The notes beneath the pieces were generated by a model that saw nothing but the letters and a program-made list of their open reading frames with translations, was not told the DNA's origin and searched no databases. Shown in pieces: positions 1 to 7,992 of a stretch of 64,000 nucleotides of DNA; positions within the stretch are counted from its first letter, which is position 1, and the number at the start of each line of letters is the position of its first letter. Position numbers and translations under genes: made by a program. The stretch lies in NCBI RefSeq assembly GCF_900104805.1, contig NZ_LT629751.1:1655001-1719000 (forward strand). Reading direction: 5' to 3'. Source of the DNA: Pseudomonas oryzae. Lineage in GTDB: Bacteria > Pseudomonadota > Gammaproteobacteria > Pseudomonadales > Pseudomonadaceae.

Positions 1-33
1 GAAGAGCTCAACGTACTGGCCAAAAGGCTGTGA
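1..33 (+). CDS. C-terminal fragment of an upstream gene
   Basis: Frame 1 reads ten codons (EELNVLAKRL) and then a TGA stop at 31-33, so a plus-strand gene probably ends here after entering from outside the window. Too little is present to name a family. The frame could also be chance, because ten open codons are weak evidence in GC-rich DNA. The following 120 bases up to the next gene show no coding signal. Confidence 0.3.
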   Translation, partial: EELNVLAKRL

Positions 34-153
34 TGCTTGCGCCCGGTTTGCAAATGATCCGGCTCGGCTACCGCTCCCGGCGCGACCGCTGAGCTGGAAC
101 CGCTTTGAACCGGACGGGCTGGAGACACCGGGATCAGTCGCCCCGGCAGCCGA

Positions 154-450
154 TCACTGCGTTTTCTTGACCCGCCGGATCCTGATCGAATAATCCAGCT
201 TCGGCTTGCGCGTCACGCTGATCGGCCGGCGGGTCACGGTGTCGAGGGTGATGTTCCAGAAGCCGCTGCTCGGCACGCGGATCTTCGCCGGGAAACGGTC
301 GAAGTGACCGCCGATGTAGTTGTGCCGGGCGCCATTCTTGAAGGCACGGAAGTTGGCGTCGTTCATCAGGCGGATGTTGCAGGGCTGCGAGCTTTCGATG
401 ATGACCAGATCGTCCTCGTTGAGCTGCTCGCGTTGGTGAATGAATTTCAT
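154..450 (-). CDS. DUF1883 domain small protein
   Basis: A 98-residue protein starting MKFIHQREQL and ending RIRRVKKTQ. The whole length matches my recollection of the DUF1883 family: small basic proteins with a beta-rich core, function unknown. The open frame continues upstream to 714, but that extension is low-complexity Arg/Ala/Pro sequence overlapping the opposite-strand gene at 559, so I chose the ATG at 450. No signal peptide or membrane segment is visible, so it is probably cytoplasmic. It is transcribed away from the gene at 559, and the 108-base gap should hold both promoters. Family call is good; role unknown. Confidence 0.7.
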   Translation of the reverse strand: MKFIHQREQLNEDDLVIIESSQPCNIRLMNDANFRAFKNGARHNYIGGHFDRFPAKIRVPSSGFWNITLDTVTRRPISVTRKPKLDYSIRIRRVKKTQ

Positions 451-558
451 CGGTGATTCCAGAGCACGTTGCAAGGCGCGGAACATAGCACGAAGCCGCA
501 GCGCACGTGGTGCCGGCACGGCTAAACTCGCTGCCCTATTCCCCGGACTCTCAGCGCG

Positions 559-1134
559 ATGAACCTCAAGCACCTGTTCAAGCTGACCGTATGGCTGGCC
601 GCCCTGTGGCTGGCGTGGATCGTGCTGTCTCCGTCGCCCCAGACTCCCCGGGTGAGCGGCGATCTGACCGGTGGCGGTCTGCGGATCGGCAATCACCGCC
701 TGCAGGCCCTGCAACCCTTCCAGCTGGAAGAGGCCGTGGTGCTAGGGCGTGAAGACTATCGCTTCGACCGCGGCGCGCAGCTTTCGCCCACCGATCTGGC
801 CCTGGGCTGGGGGCCGATGGCCGACCCGGCCATCTCCAGCCGGATCGATATCCGCCAGAGCAACAGATGGTATTACTGGCGGACCGACGACTTCCCCATT
901 CCACGCCGGGAAATCGAAACACATAGCGCCAACATGCACATGATTCCGGGCAACGCCGAAGTGGCATCGGTCCTCGGCAGTCTGCAAGCGGGGGCGCGCA
1001 TCCGCCTCTCTGGCCAACTAATCCGCGTCGAGGGCGATGACGGCTTCCGCTGGGTCAGCTCGCTGAGCCGGGAAGACACCGGCAACGGTGCCTGCGAGCT
1101 GGTCTGGGTCGAGGAGTTGGCCGTGCTGCCGTGA
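559..1134 (+). CDS. Conserved membrane-anchored hypothetical protein
   Basis: A 191-residue protein. Residues 8-26 form one hydrophobic segment after a short Lys-containing N-terminus, so it is either an uncleaved anchor or a signal peptide, and the remainder would be periplasmic. The soluble part has many aromatic residues (WYYW near residues 103-106) and a closing segment with GARIRLSGQLIRVEGDDGF that looks like a small beta-barrel fold. I recognise it as the kind of conserved hypothetical common in Pseudomonas but cannot assign a function. The terminator of the minus-strand element at 1145 follows only 10 bases after the stop. Confidence 0.6.
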   Translation: MNLKHLFKLTVWLAALWLAWIVLSPSPQTPRVSGDLTGGGLRIGNHRLQALQPFQLEEAVVLGREDYRFDRGAQLSPTDLALGWGPMADPAISSRIDIRQSNRWYYWRTDDFPIPRREIETHSANMHMIPGNAEVASVLGSLQAGARIRLSGQLIRVEGDDGFRWVSSLSREDTGNGACELVWVEELAVLP

Positions 1135-1144
1135 GATGACCGAC

Positions 1145-1184
1145 AAAAAAACGGCCATTACCAGCCAGGGGCAGCCTGGTAATG
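1145..1184 (-). terminator. Terminator of copy A, unit 2
   Basis: A perfect 9-bp stem (CATTACCAG / CTGGTAATG at 1156-1164 and 1176-1184) is followed on the minus strand by seven T residues (1151-1145). It is a canonical intrinsic terminator for minus-strand transcription. In the plus direction it has no T-run. Confidence 0.75.
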
Positions 1185-1322
1185 ACCTGCAAGTCTCTCA
1201 GCAAGGCCTCGCTGGCCTTGGCACACACGTTACCGGGAAGGCGCAGGACGAAAAATGCCGGCTCAGGAGATGGTTTTTTCCGTACCGGGTAACAATCGGC
1301 CCGCTACACCGGCCGGAGAAAC

Positions 1323-1346
1323 AAAAAGCCCCGCACGGGGCGGGGC
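1323..1346 (-). terminator. Terminator of copy A, unit 1
   Basis: The stem GCCCCGC/GCGGGGC (1328-1334 and 1340-1346) is followed on the minus strand by five T residues (1327-1323). It sits 11 bases after the first CTGAGAG box, which would give an RNA of only about 50-60 nt if the start is just upstream of the box. Confidence 0.7.
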
Positions 1347-1388
1347 CAAAGGGGAAACTCTCAGTGCAGTCAGGTTATGCGAACGACT

Positions 1389-1403
1389 GTGAAGAATTCG
1401 TCA
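1389..1403 (-). promoter_or_regulatory. Conserved 15-base block upstream of copy A
   Basis: On the minus strand this reads TGACGAATTCTTCAC. It matches the block at 22201-22215 at 14 of 15 positions and lies at almost the same distance from the CTGAGAG box (24 versus 25 bases). It has imperfect dyad symmetry (TGAnGAATTCnTCA). A promoter or operator for the putative small RNA is the simplest reading, but it could be the RNA 5' region. Confidence 0.4.
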
Positions 1404-1570
1404 GATCCGTGTCGTCGAAATGCAAAAATTCGACTGCTCGGCCAACGGCGACGGCGCCGGATACCCGTATCGACCGGCGGAACGGCATAACCCGCTTGCC
1501 CTTGCCCGCCTCGCCGGCGTTAAGCTGCCAACCCCGGCGATAACCGCCAGCCAGCCCAGAGGAGAGCGCC

Positions 1571-1966
1571 ATGCTCAAAGGCAGTTGCCTGTGCAATTCG
1601 GTCCAGTACGAAATCCGCGGCGAACTCGGTCCCATCGTCATGTGCCACTGCTCGCGCTGCCGCAAGGCCAACGGCTCGGCGTTCGCCACCAACGCCTCGG
1701 TGAACACCAGCGAGTTCCATATCCTCAAGGGGCAGGAGGCGCTGGCCGAACACCAGTCCTCGCCGGGCGTGTTCCGCGTGTTCTGCGGCCAGTGCGGCTC
1801 GCCACTGTACAGCCGCCGTCCGGGGCAGCCTGAGCTGCTGCGCCTGCGCATAGGCACCCTGGACACGCCCATCGACGGCAAGCCGACCGCCCATATCTTC
1901 GTCGGCTCCAAGGCCGAATGGTGCGAGATCCACGACGACCTGCCGCAGTACGCCGAGCGCCCCTGA
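1571..1966 (+). CDS. GFA family zinc-binding protein (DUF636)
   Basis: A 131-residue protein of the GFA (glutathione-dependent formaldehyde-activating enzyme) fold. Visible metal ligands are the C6-x-C8 pair, the C25-H-C27-S-R-C30 motif and C72-G-Q-C75, arranged as in this Mss4-like zinc fold. Most bacterial members have no proven formaldehyde role, so only the fold is assigned. The start is supported by GAGAG shortly upstream of the ATG. It is a stand-alone gene after the minus-strand RNA element, with the next gene about 110 bases downstream. Confidence 0.8.
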   Translation: MLKGSCLCNSVQYEIRGELGPIVMCHCSRCRKANGSAFATNASVNTSEFHILKGQEALAEHQSSPGVFRVFCGQCGSPLYSRRPGQPELLRLRIGTLDTPIDGKPTAHIFVGSKAEWCEIHDDLPQYAERP

Positions 1967-2075
1967 AGCGGACCAGCCGCCACCGAGGTCGTAGCCGACC
2001 GGCACCATGGTACAGGCGACAGTCGCGCGCGCAGGCCACAGGATCGCGGCATCCATCCGTCGAAGGTGCCCGATC

Positions 2076-3050
2076 ATGCTCCGCCAACCCGGCCGCTCCG
2101 TCCTGTGCCGTGCCCTCCCGCTGCTGCTGGTCTGTACCGGCGCCCTCGCGGTCGACGACCAGCAGCGCGTCGCCCGCGAAATGATCCAGGCGCTGGACGC
2201 CTACGCGGTGTACAAGATGGGACAGTTCGACGAGGCCTACACCCGCTTCCGCAGCCTGGCCGAGGCCGGCAATCGCCAGGGCATGCTCAACCTGGCCAAC
2301 ATGCTGGCCGCCGGCCAGGGTGTCGAGCGCAACCCCGGCGAGGCGCTGGCCTGGTATCGACGCGCGGCCGAAGCCGGCGACCCCATCGGCATGTACGAAG
2401 TCGGCAAGGCCTACGACCTCGGCCTGGGCGTGCCCGCCAGCCGCGACCAGGCTCTGGAGTGGTATCGCCGGGCGGCCGAGAACGACAGCGCCGACGCCCA
2501 GTGGGCGCTGGGCAAACACCTCCATGACAGCGGCGAGACCATGGCCGGCCTGCAGTGGATCCGCACGGCCGCGAGCGAGGGCGAGCATCCCGGCGCCCGC
2601 CAGTTCCTCGCCAGCCTGGCAGGCGAGCAGAGGATCACCAGCCAGCCGGAGCCGGCCGACCGCCAGGCTGTCCTGGCGACGCTGGCCGCCGCGGACGCCG
2701 CCGTCCAGCGTCGCGACGGCCAGGCCGTGGTCGCGGCCATCGACGCGCAGGCGCGCATCAGCGTGCGCCTGCCGGACAGCCCGGTCTGGACCGGCATGAG
2801 CCGTGACCAGCTGGCTGCCTTGTGGCAGGCCACCTTCGATCGGGTCGACGGCTACCGTTACGCGCGCGCCAGCACCGAACTGCTGGCTGCCGAGGGCGGC
2901 GTGCTGGCCTTCTCGCTGATCCACGAAACGCTGGAGAAGGACGGCGAGAGCGAGGCGCTGGAACTCCACGAAACCGCGCAGTTGCAGGTCGCCGACGGCC
3001 AGGCGGTGATCCGCTCGTTGCGCCTGGACATCCGCCGCAGCGAGGAATGA
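2076..3050 (+). CDS. Secreted Sel1/TPR-repeat protein
   Basis: A 324-residue protein. An N-terminal hydrophobic stretch ending ALA (about residues 1-26) looks like a Sec signal peptide, so a periplasmic location is likely. Residues about 40-190 hold Sel1-like repeats, for example GMLNLANMLAAGQGVERN followed by A-W-Y-R-R-A-A-E-A-G-D. The C-terminal 130 residues resemble a small SnoaL/NTF2-like domain. I chose the ATG at 2076 over the upstream in-frame ATG at 2007 because it starts the signal peptide and follows a GGTG-type site. Sel1 proteins usually act as protein-interaction scaffolds; no partner can be inferred. Confidence 0.75.
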   Translation: MLRQPGRSVLCRALPLLLVCTGALAVDDQQRVAREMIQALDAYAVYKMGQFDEAYTRFRSLAEAGNRQGMLNLANMLAAGQGVERNPGEALAWYRRAAEAGDPIGMYEVGKAYDLGLGVPASRDQALEWYRRAAENDSADAQWALGKHLHDSGETMAGLQWIRTAASEGEHPGARQFLASLAGEQRITSQPEPADRQAVLATLAAADAAVQRRDGQAVVAAIDAQARISVRLPDSPVWTGMSRDQLAALWQATFDRVDGYRYARASTELLAAEGGVLAFSLIHETLEKDGESEALELHETAQLQVADGQAVIRSLRLDIRRSEE

Positions 3051-3089
3051 AGGAGTAAACTCTGCAGCCTGAACCGCCAAGGAGGCTGC

Positions 3090-3743
3090 ATGAAGCTCTA
3101 TCTGTACGATCACTGCCCGTTCTGCGTGCGTGCCGAGATGGTCGCCCACTACAAGCAGGTAGCGGTCGAGCAGGTCTACCTGCTCAACGACGACGAGGCG
3201 AGCTGCTTCGCGCTGATCGGCGCCAAGCAGGTGCCGATCCTGCAGTTCGACGACGGCCGCGCCATGGGCGAGAGCCTGGATATCGCCCGCAAGCTGGACG
3301 AGCTGGGCGATCCGGCGCGGCTGATCCGCCCGCACGGCGACTATCTGCCGCTCCAGGAGCACATGAACCAGGTGCGCCTGGCGATCTGGTGCCTGCTGTT
3401 CCCGCGCGACATCGCCATCGGCGCCCCCGAGTTCGCCACCCAGGCGGCCCGCGACTACTTCCAGGCCAAGAAGGAGCAGATCATCCAGCGCCCGTTCGCC
3501 CAGGCCCTGGCGGAAACCGCCGAGCACAAGGCGACCGTCGAGGCGATGCTCGCCACGCTGCCGCCGCTCGATCCGCCGAGCGCCCACGGCGACACCCTGG
3601 GCTGGGACGACGTGCTGCTCTACCCCGGCCTGCGCAACCTCAGCATGGTCAAGGACCTCGCCTTCCCGCCGGCGGTGCGCGCCTACGTCAAGGAGGTTGC
3701 CCGCCTGACCGCGACCGCCACCTACTTCGAGCGGGCAGTGTGA
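3090..3743 (+). CDS. grxB: Glutaredoxin 2 (GrxB)
   Basis: A 217-residue protein with the dithiol active site C9-P-F-C12 directly after the first beta strand and a GST-like helical C-terminal domain. This is the glutaredoxin-2 architecture (E. coli GrxB has 215 residues), distinct from the short glutaredoxins. It should reduce protein disulfides and glutathionylated proteins in the cytoplasm using glutathione. It begins 39 bases after the Sel1 gene behind an AGGAG site. Its stop overlaps the GTG start of the next small membrane protein, so the two are translationally coupled. Confidence 0.9.
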   Translation: MKLYLYDHCPFCVRAEMVAHYKQVAVEQVYLLNDDEASCFALIGAKQVPILQFDDGRAMGESLDIARKLDELGDPARLIRPHGDYLPLQEHMNQVRLAIWCLLFPRDIAIGAPEFATQAARDYFQAKKEQIIQRPFAQALAETAEHKATVEAMLATLPPLDPPSAHGDTLGWDDVLLYPGLRNLSMVKDLAFPPAVRAYVKEVARLTATATYFERAV

Positions 3744-3991
3744 ACGTGCCGATCTTCCTCGCCCGCGCCAAGCTGGCCGCCGCTATCCTGCTGCCCGCCT
3801 GGCTGCTGATCACCCTGCTGCTCAAGCTGTGGCATCCGGTGATCGCCGGCCGGCCGGAATGGCAGGTGGCGGCGATCATCGTGCCGCAGATGATCGTCGG
3901 CATGGTGTTCGTCATCATCCCGATCACCCAGGGCATCCTGATCCGTCTGGCCGCGCGCAGGCAGGGCCTCGGGACACACGACGCCGATTGA
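3740..3991 (+). CDS. Small two-helix membrane protein
   Basis: An 83-residue protein read from a GTG at 3740 that overlaps the grxB stop (GTGA). Two strongly hydrophobic segments (about residues 9-27 and 43-65) predict an inner-membrane protein with a short charged tail. I do not recognise a family. The overlap with grxB and the 27-base gap to the leucine-rich-repeat kinase suggest one transcript for 3090-5589. The start is inferred from the overlap rather than a strong ribosome site. Confidence 0.65.
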   Translation: MNVPIFLARAKLAAAILLPAWLLITLLLKLWHPVIAGRPEWQVAAIIVPQMIVGMVFVIIPITQGILIRLAARRQGLGTHDAD

Positions 3992-4018
3992 CCCACCGCG
4001 CCTTGCGACGACCGATAC

Positions 4019-5326
4019 ATGCACACCCTCGAACGACTGCGCCGCGGTGAGCTGGCCGGCGCCAGCCGCCTGGATCTCGCCGCCGGCCTGAGCGAACTCC
4101 CCAGCGAGATCTTCGCCCTCGCCGACAGCCTGGAGGTGCTCAACCTCACCGGCAACCGCCTGCGCGAGCTGCCGGCCGAACTGCCGCGCCTGCGCAAGCT
4201 GCGCATCCTGTTCTGCTCGGATAACGACTTCACCGCCCTGCCGGAGATGCTCGGCGAATGTCCGCAGCTGGAGATGATCGGCTTCAAGTCCTGCCGGATC
4301 CGCCATCTGCCGGCCAGCGCCCTGCCGCCACGACTGCGCTGGCTGATCCTCACCGACAACCAGCTCGACAGCCTGCCCACCGAACTGGGGAGCTGCAGCC
4401 GGATGCAGAAGCTCGCGCTGGCCGGCAACCGCCTGCGCACACTGCCGGCCAGCATGGCCGACCTGCATCGCCTGGAGCTGCTGCGCATCGCCGCCAACCG
4501 CCTGGACACCCTGCCCGACTGGCTGACCGAGCTGCCGCGCCTGGCCTGGCTGGCCTTCGCCGGCAACCCGTGCAGCGACGCCGGCGAGGCGCAGGCGCTT
4601 GACCGCCACGCGCTGCCGGCGATTGCCCGCGAGCAGATCCGCCTCGGTCCGGTGCTCGGCCAGGGCGCCTCCGGCATCATCCACCGCGCCGAATGGCAGC
4701 GGCCGGGACAGCCTGCCCAGGCGATGGCCGCCAAGCTGTTCAAGGGCGAAGTGACCAGCGACGGCCTGCCGCGCAGCGAGATGGCCACCTGTCTCGCCGC
4801 CGGCCGCCATCCCAACCTGATCGGCGTCGCCGGCCCATTGGACACGGCGGCGAATGCCACGCCCGGCCTGCTCATGGAGCTGATCGATCCCGACTTCCGC
4901 CCGCTGGCCGGCCCGCCTTCGCTGGCCAGCTGCACCCGCGACTGCTATGCGCCCGGGCGACGCTTCGGCGTCGACGAGGCGCTGCGCATCGCCTGCGGCG
5001 TGGCCTCGGCGGTGGCACACCTGCACCAGCGCGGCATCCTGCACGGCGACTTGTATGCCCACAACCTGCTGGTCAACGCGGACGGCGACAGCCTGCTCGG
5101 CGACTTCGGCGCCGCCTCCTTCCTGCCTGCGCAGGCTGGGGCGCTGCGACGCATCGAGGTACGCGCCTTTGGCTACCTGCTGGAAGAGCTGCTGGAGCGC
5201 TGCCCGGCGACCGACCAGCCGGAGCGCCTGCGACGACTGACCGGGTTGCGCGACCAGTGCCTCGCCGACAGGGTGCTGGAGCGGCCCGACTTCCCCAGCC
5301 TGCAGGCCGAGCTGGCTGCCTTCTGA
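4019..5326 (+). CDS. Leucine-rich-repeat protein kinase
   Basis: A 435-residue cytoplasmic protein fusing two domains. Residues about 20-200 contain seven to eight leucine-rich repeats (LxxLxLxxNxLxxLP, such as LEVLNLTGNRLRELPAEL). Residues about 205-435 form a eukaryotic-type kinase: glycine-rich loop VLGQGASG (from 212), lysine K239, catalytic HGDLYAHN (D344, N349) and DFG (D362). The Arg of the usual HRD is Gly, making it a non-RD kinase. The C-lobe is short. All key catalytic residues are present, so it may be active on Ser/Thr. No phosphatase gene is nearby. Substrate unknown. Confidence 0.85.
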   Translation: MHTLERLRRGELAGASRLDLAAGLSELPSEIFALADSLEVLNLTGNRLRELPAELPRLRKLRILFCSDNDFTALPEMLGECPQLEMIGFKSCRIRHLPASALPPRLRWLILTDNQLDSLPTELGSCSRMQKLALAGNRLRTLPASMADLHRLELLRIAANRLDTLPDWLTELPRLAWLAFAGNPCSDAGEAQALDRHALPAIAREQIRLGPVLGQGASGIIHRAEWQRPGQPAQAMAAKLFKGEVTSDGLPRSEMATCLAAGRHPNLIGVAGPLDTAANATPGLLMELIDPDFRPLAGPPSLASCTRDCYAPGRRFGVDEALRIACGVASAVAHLHQRGILHGDLYAHNLLVNADGDSLLGDFGAASFLPAQAGALRRIEVRAFGYLLEELLERCPATDQPERLRRLTGLRDQCLADRVLERPDFPSLQAELAAF

Positions 5327-5352
5327 ACCCACTGCAAGGAGCGGAGAAAAGG

Positions 5353-5589
5353 ATGTCCATGCTCGACCGCTATCCGGAGCAGAGCGCCGCCCGCCGAGGC
5401 TATGCGCTGGTCGGCGTACTGTTCGCTCTCTTCGCTCTGGCCATGGCCTGGTTCGAGTCCACCATTGGCGCGGCCGTAGGGCTGGCGGGCGCCGCGCTGC
5501 TGATCGGGCCGGCGTTGTGTTGCGGCCGCGTGGCCTTCGCCCGCTACGAGAAGTGGCTGTCCCGGATCGCGCCGTTCGGCAATCTGTAG
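5353..5589 (+). CDS. Small membrane protein downstream of LRR kinase
   Basis: A 78-residue protein starting MSMLDRYPEQ with a GGAGAAAAGG site just upstream. Two hydrophobic segments (about residues 18-33 and 37-55) predict an inner-membrane protein. It lies 26 bases after the kinase gene on the same strand, so it is probably co-transcribed. The family is not recognised. The longer open frame that begins at 4693 in this phase is a shadow of the kinase gene. Confidence 0.6.
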   Translation: MSMLDRYPEQSAARRGYALVGVLFALFALAMAWFESTIGAAVGLAGAALLIGPALCCGRVAFARYEKWLSRIAPFGNL

Positions 5590-5606
5590 CGACAGAGCGG
5601 CCTGGC

Positions 5607-6533
5607 TCAGGACTCGCGGAACAGCCGTTCCACATCCTCGCGCCGGCACAGTTCGGTACCGGGACGCATGATGGTCGCGCAGCCGGCGGCGATGCCGTAG
5701 CGCACCGCGCTGTGCAGGCCCTCGCCGTTGGCCAGGGCGAGGACGATGGCGCCGACCATACTGTCGCCGGCACCGACGGCGCTGAGTACCGGCACGTTGC
5801 AGGCGCGGAAGCGCTGCACGCCGGCCTGGCTGCCGAGCACCGCGCCCTCGCCGCCGAGGGACAGCACGACGATCTCCGCCACGCCGCGCTCGATCAGGTC
5901 GCGCACCGCGGCTTCCTGCCCCGCCTCGTCGGCGATGGCGTGGCCGGCGATGCTGGCCAGTTCGCTGAGGCTCGGCTTCATCAGGTAGATGCCGCCACGC
6001 GCTGCGGCGTACTTGAGCGCCTCGCCCGAGCAGTCCAGCACCAGGCGCGCGCCGATGCGTTGCGCCAGCGCCACCACCTCGTCGAAGAAGCTCACCGTCA
6101 CCCCGGGCGGGAAGCTGCCGCTGAGCACCAGATAGCCGGGCAACGGCTGCAGGCTGGCGATGGCGTCCAGGCAGGCGCGCTGCTCGAGCGCCGAGAGGGT
6201 CGGCCCGGGCAGGACGAAGCGGTACTGCAGGCCGGTCTCGCCCTCGTCGACGGTGAAGCTCTCGCGGGTGTCGCCGGTGATCGGCACGCGCCGCTGCGGC
6301 AGGCCCAGTTCATCCAGGGTGCGCACCAGCATGTCGCCGAACGGGCCGCCGGCCGGATACACGGCCACCACCTGCCCGCCCAGGGTGGCCACCACCCGCG
6401 CCACATTGATGCCGCCGCCGCCCGGATCATGCCGCGGCAGGCTGCAGCGCAGCTTGCTGGTCGGCGCGACGCGCGCGGTGCTGGTCGACAGGTCCATTGC
6501 CGGATTCATGGTCAGGGTGGCGATCAGGGTCAT
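5607..6533 (-). CDS. PfkB-family phosphofructokinase
   Basis: A 308-residue sugar kinase of the ribokinase/PfkB family. Visible signatures are the substrate motif PGGGGINVARV near residue 38, the anion-hole and catalytic-base segment SAVGAGDSMVGA near residue 250, and the opening TLTMNPAMD typical of 6-phosphofructokinase II and 1-phosphofructokinase. Length fits E. coli PfkB (309). No PTS fructose genes are adjacent, which makes a PfkB-like or tagatose-6-phosphate-type role more likely than FruK. I chose the ATG at 6533; the frame is open further upstream but that extension is non-conserved in appearance. Confidence 0.85.
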   Translation of the reverse strand: MTLIATLTMNPAMDLSTSTARVAPTSKLRCSLPRHDPGGGGINVARVVATLGGQVVAVYPAGGPFGDMLVRTLDELGLPQRRVPITGDTRESFTVDEGETGLQYRFVLPGPTLSALEQRACLDAIASLQPLPGYLVLSGSFPPGVTVSFFDEVVALAQRIGARLVLDCSGEALKYAAARGGIYLMKPSLSELASIAGHAIADEAGQEAAVRDLIERGVAEIVVLSLGGEGAVLGSQAGVQRFRACNVPVLSAVGAGDSMVGAIVLALANGEGLHSAVRYGIAAGCATIMRPGTELCRREDVERLFRES

Positions 6534-6881
6534 CGGTGTTCCAGTTGCCGGAGCGGCCAGGCCGCAAGGAAGGTTCAGCCAAGTTTGGTCCGCCGACCAC
6601 GGCCAGGGCAATCGCCACGTCACCACCCGCCAGGTCCAAGGCAGACGGGTCTCTGCGGTGGCGACAGAGGTCGCGTCAAAAATTGGACAGTTCACGCAAA
6701 GCGACCACACTTGAAGTCGGTTATCTGCTTGTTTTTGCATGCCTTGACGTGAGCCGGCAGCAGCGGCCCCGTGCAAGCATGCATGCCCGACCATCCGGCA
6801 GCCCAGACCAGGTAACCCGACTGCAGCGCCGCAGAGCCCTCGCAGTCCGAAGCGAAGGAACAGCATCCTGGCGGGGGCCCC
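6534..6881. other. Divergent intergenic region
   Basis: These 348 bases separate two genes transcribed away from each other (PfkB kinase and DUF4105 protein), so both promoters should lie here. The middle part (6700-6750) is richer in A/T. I see no convincing small gene, RNA or strong dyad. Confidence 0.5.
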
Positions 6882-7946
6882 ATGAGGAAAAAGTCACTCG
6901 GCTTTGTCGCGGCGACCTTTCTGGTGCTGCTGGGGCTGGCCATCGTCCTTGTCGGCGCCTGGGGGACGCTGGCCCTCAGTTACAGGGGGCCGCAGGATGC
7001 CACCCTGCGCAACGCCTTGGTCATCGCCTTCGCCATCGCATCGCTCGCCGCCCTCATCGCCCTGGCCATGCCGACCTGGCGCTGGCGCGCGCTGGGCAGC
7101 TACCTCGTCCTGTTCGTCGTCATGCTGGTCTGGTGGGAAACGATAGAGCCGTCCAACCAGCGGGTCTGGCAACGCGACGTGGCCGCCCTGCCCTACGCGA
7201 CCATCAATGGCGACCTGGTCACGGTGCACAACATCCGCAACTTCGCCTACCGCAGCGAGACCGACTACACCCCGGCCTGGTACGCCAAGCGTTTCGACCT
7301 GCGCAAGCTGCAGGGCGTCGACCTGGTCGCCGTCTACTGGATGGGTCCGGCCATCGCCCACGTCTTCCTCAGCTTCGACTTCGGCGACAACGACCACCTA
7401 GCCATCTCCATCGAGACGCGCAAGGAAATGGGCGAAGACTACTCCACCCTCAAGGGCTTCTTCCGCGAGTACGAGCTCTACTACGTGGTCGCCGACGAGC
7501 GCGACGTGATCCGCCTGCGCACCAACTACCGCCACGCCCCGCCGGAGCAGGTCTATATCTACCGCCTGCAGGGCGACCTCGAGAATGCCCGGCGCCTGTT
7601 CCTCGAATACCTCAAGCGCATCAACGGGCTCCGCGAGCACCCGGAGTTCTACAACACCCTGACCACCAACTGCACCACCACGATCTGGATGAATACCCGG
7701 GTCAACCCGAGCCATCTGCCCTTCGACTGGAAGATCCTCGCCAGCGGCTACCTGCCGGAATACCTCTACGAGCAGGGCCGCCTGGCCAGCCATGGCCTGC
7801 CATTCGCCGAATTGCAGCGGCGCGTGCACGTCAACGCGCGCGCCCAGGCCGCCGATGCCGCCGCGGACTTTTCCCGGCGCATCCGGCAGCAGGAAACGCC
7901 GTGGCCGAGCGAGGCATCCGGCAACCAGCAGGCCGGCTCGCCCTGA
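6882..7946 (+). CDS. DUF4105 membrane protein
   Basis: A 354-residue protein with three hydrophobic segments near the N-terminus (about residues 8-30, 44-62 and 69-87), followed by a large soluble DUF4105 domain. The domain carries the family's conserved features around THxNF-like (VTVHNIRNFAYR) and NCTT (TTNCTTTIW). DUF4105 proteins are inner-membrane proteins of unknown activity, often resembling papain-like folds. A GGGGG tract precedes the ATG. The PlpD-like gene follows after 46 bases on the same strand, so they may be co-transcribed. Confidence 0.75.
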   Translation: MRKKSLGFVAATFLVLLGLAIVLVGAWGTLALSYRGPQDATLRNALVIAFAIASLAALIALAMPTWRWRALGSYLVLFVVMLVWWETIEPSNQRVWQRDVAALPYATINGDLVTVHNIRNFAYRSETDYTPAWYAKRFDLRKLQGVDLVAVYWMGPAIAHVFLSFDFGDNDHLAISIETRKEMGEDYSTLKGFFREYELYYVVADERDVIRLRTNYRHAPPEQVYIYRLQGDLENARRLFLEYLKRINGLREHPEFYNTLTTNCTTTIWMNTRVNPSHLPFDWKILASGYLPEYLYEQGRLASHGLPFAELQRRVHVNARAQAADAAADFSRRIRQQETPWPSEASGNQQAGSP

Positions 7947-7992
7947 GGGTAAGTGCCCCCGCAGACCGACGCAACGCAAGGGAGAATAAAGG

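Larger units (their letters stand above)
1145..1403 (-). ncRNA. Putative tandem small-RNA locus, copy A
   Basis: The sequence between 1135 and 1570 has no convincing gene but is highly structured on the minus strand. Read 5' to 3' on that strand it has a 15-base block (1403-1389), a CTGAGAG box (1364-1358), a GC-rich hairpin with a T-run (1346-1323), a second CTGAGAG box (1201-1195) preceded by a small AAGGCC/GGCCTT hairpin (1219-1203), and a second hairpin with seven T (1184-1145). The same order and much of the sequence recur at 21972-22215. I infer two consecutive short RNAs, or one RNA with an internal attenuator. Transcription is not shown, and I cannot name a family. It lies between two plus-strand genes, so the structure is not simply their terminator. 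Confidence 0.6.

Noticed and set aside
154-714. Long 186-residue version of the DUF1883 protein
   Set aside because: The first 88 residues are low-complexity and overlap the divergent gene at 559. The conserved domain starts at the ATG at 450.
1725-3587. A 620-codon minus-strand open frame over the Sel1 and grxB genes
   Set aside because: It spans two well-supported opposite-strand genes and has no recognisable domain or ribosome site, so it is a shadow.
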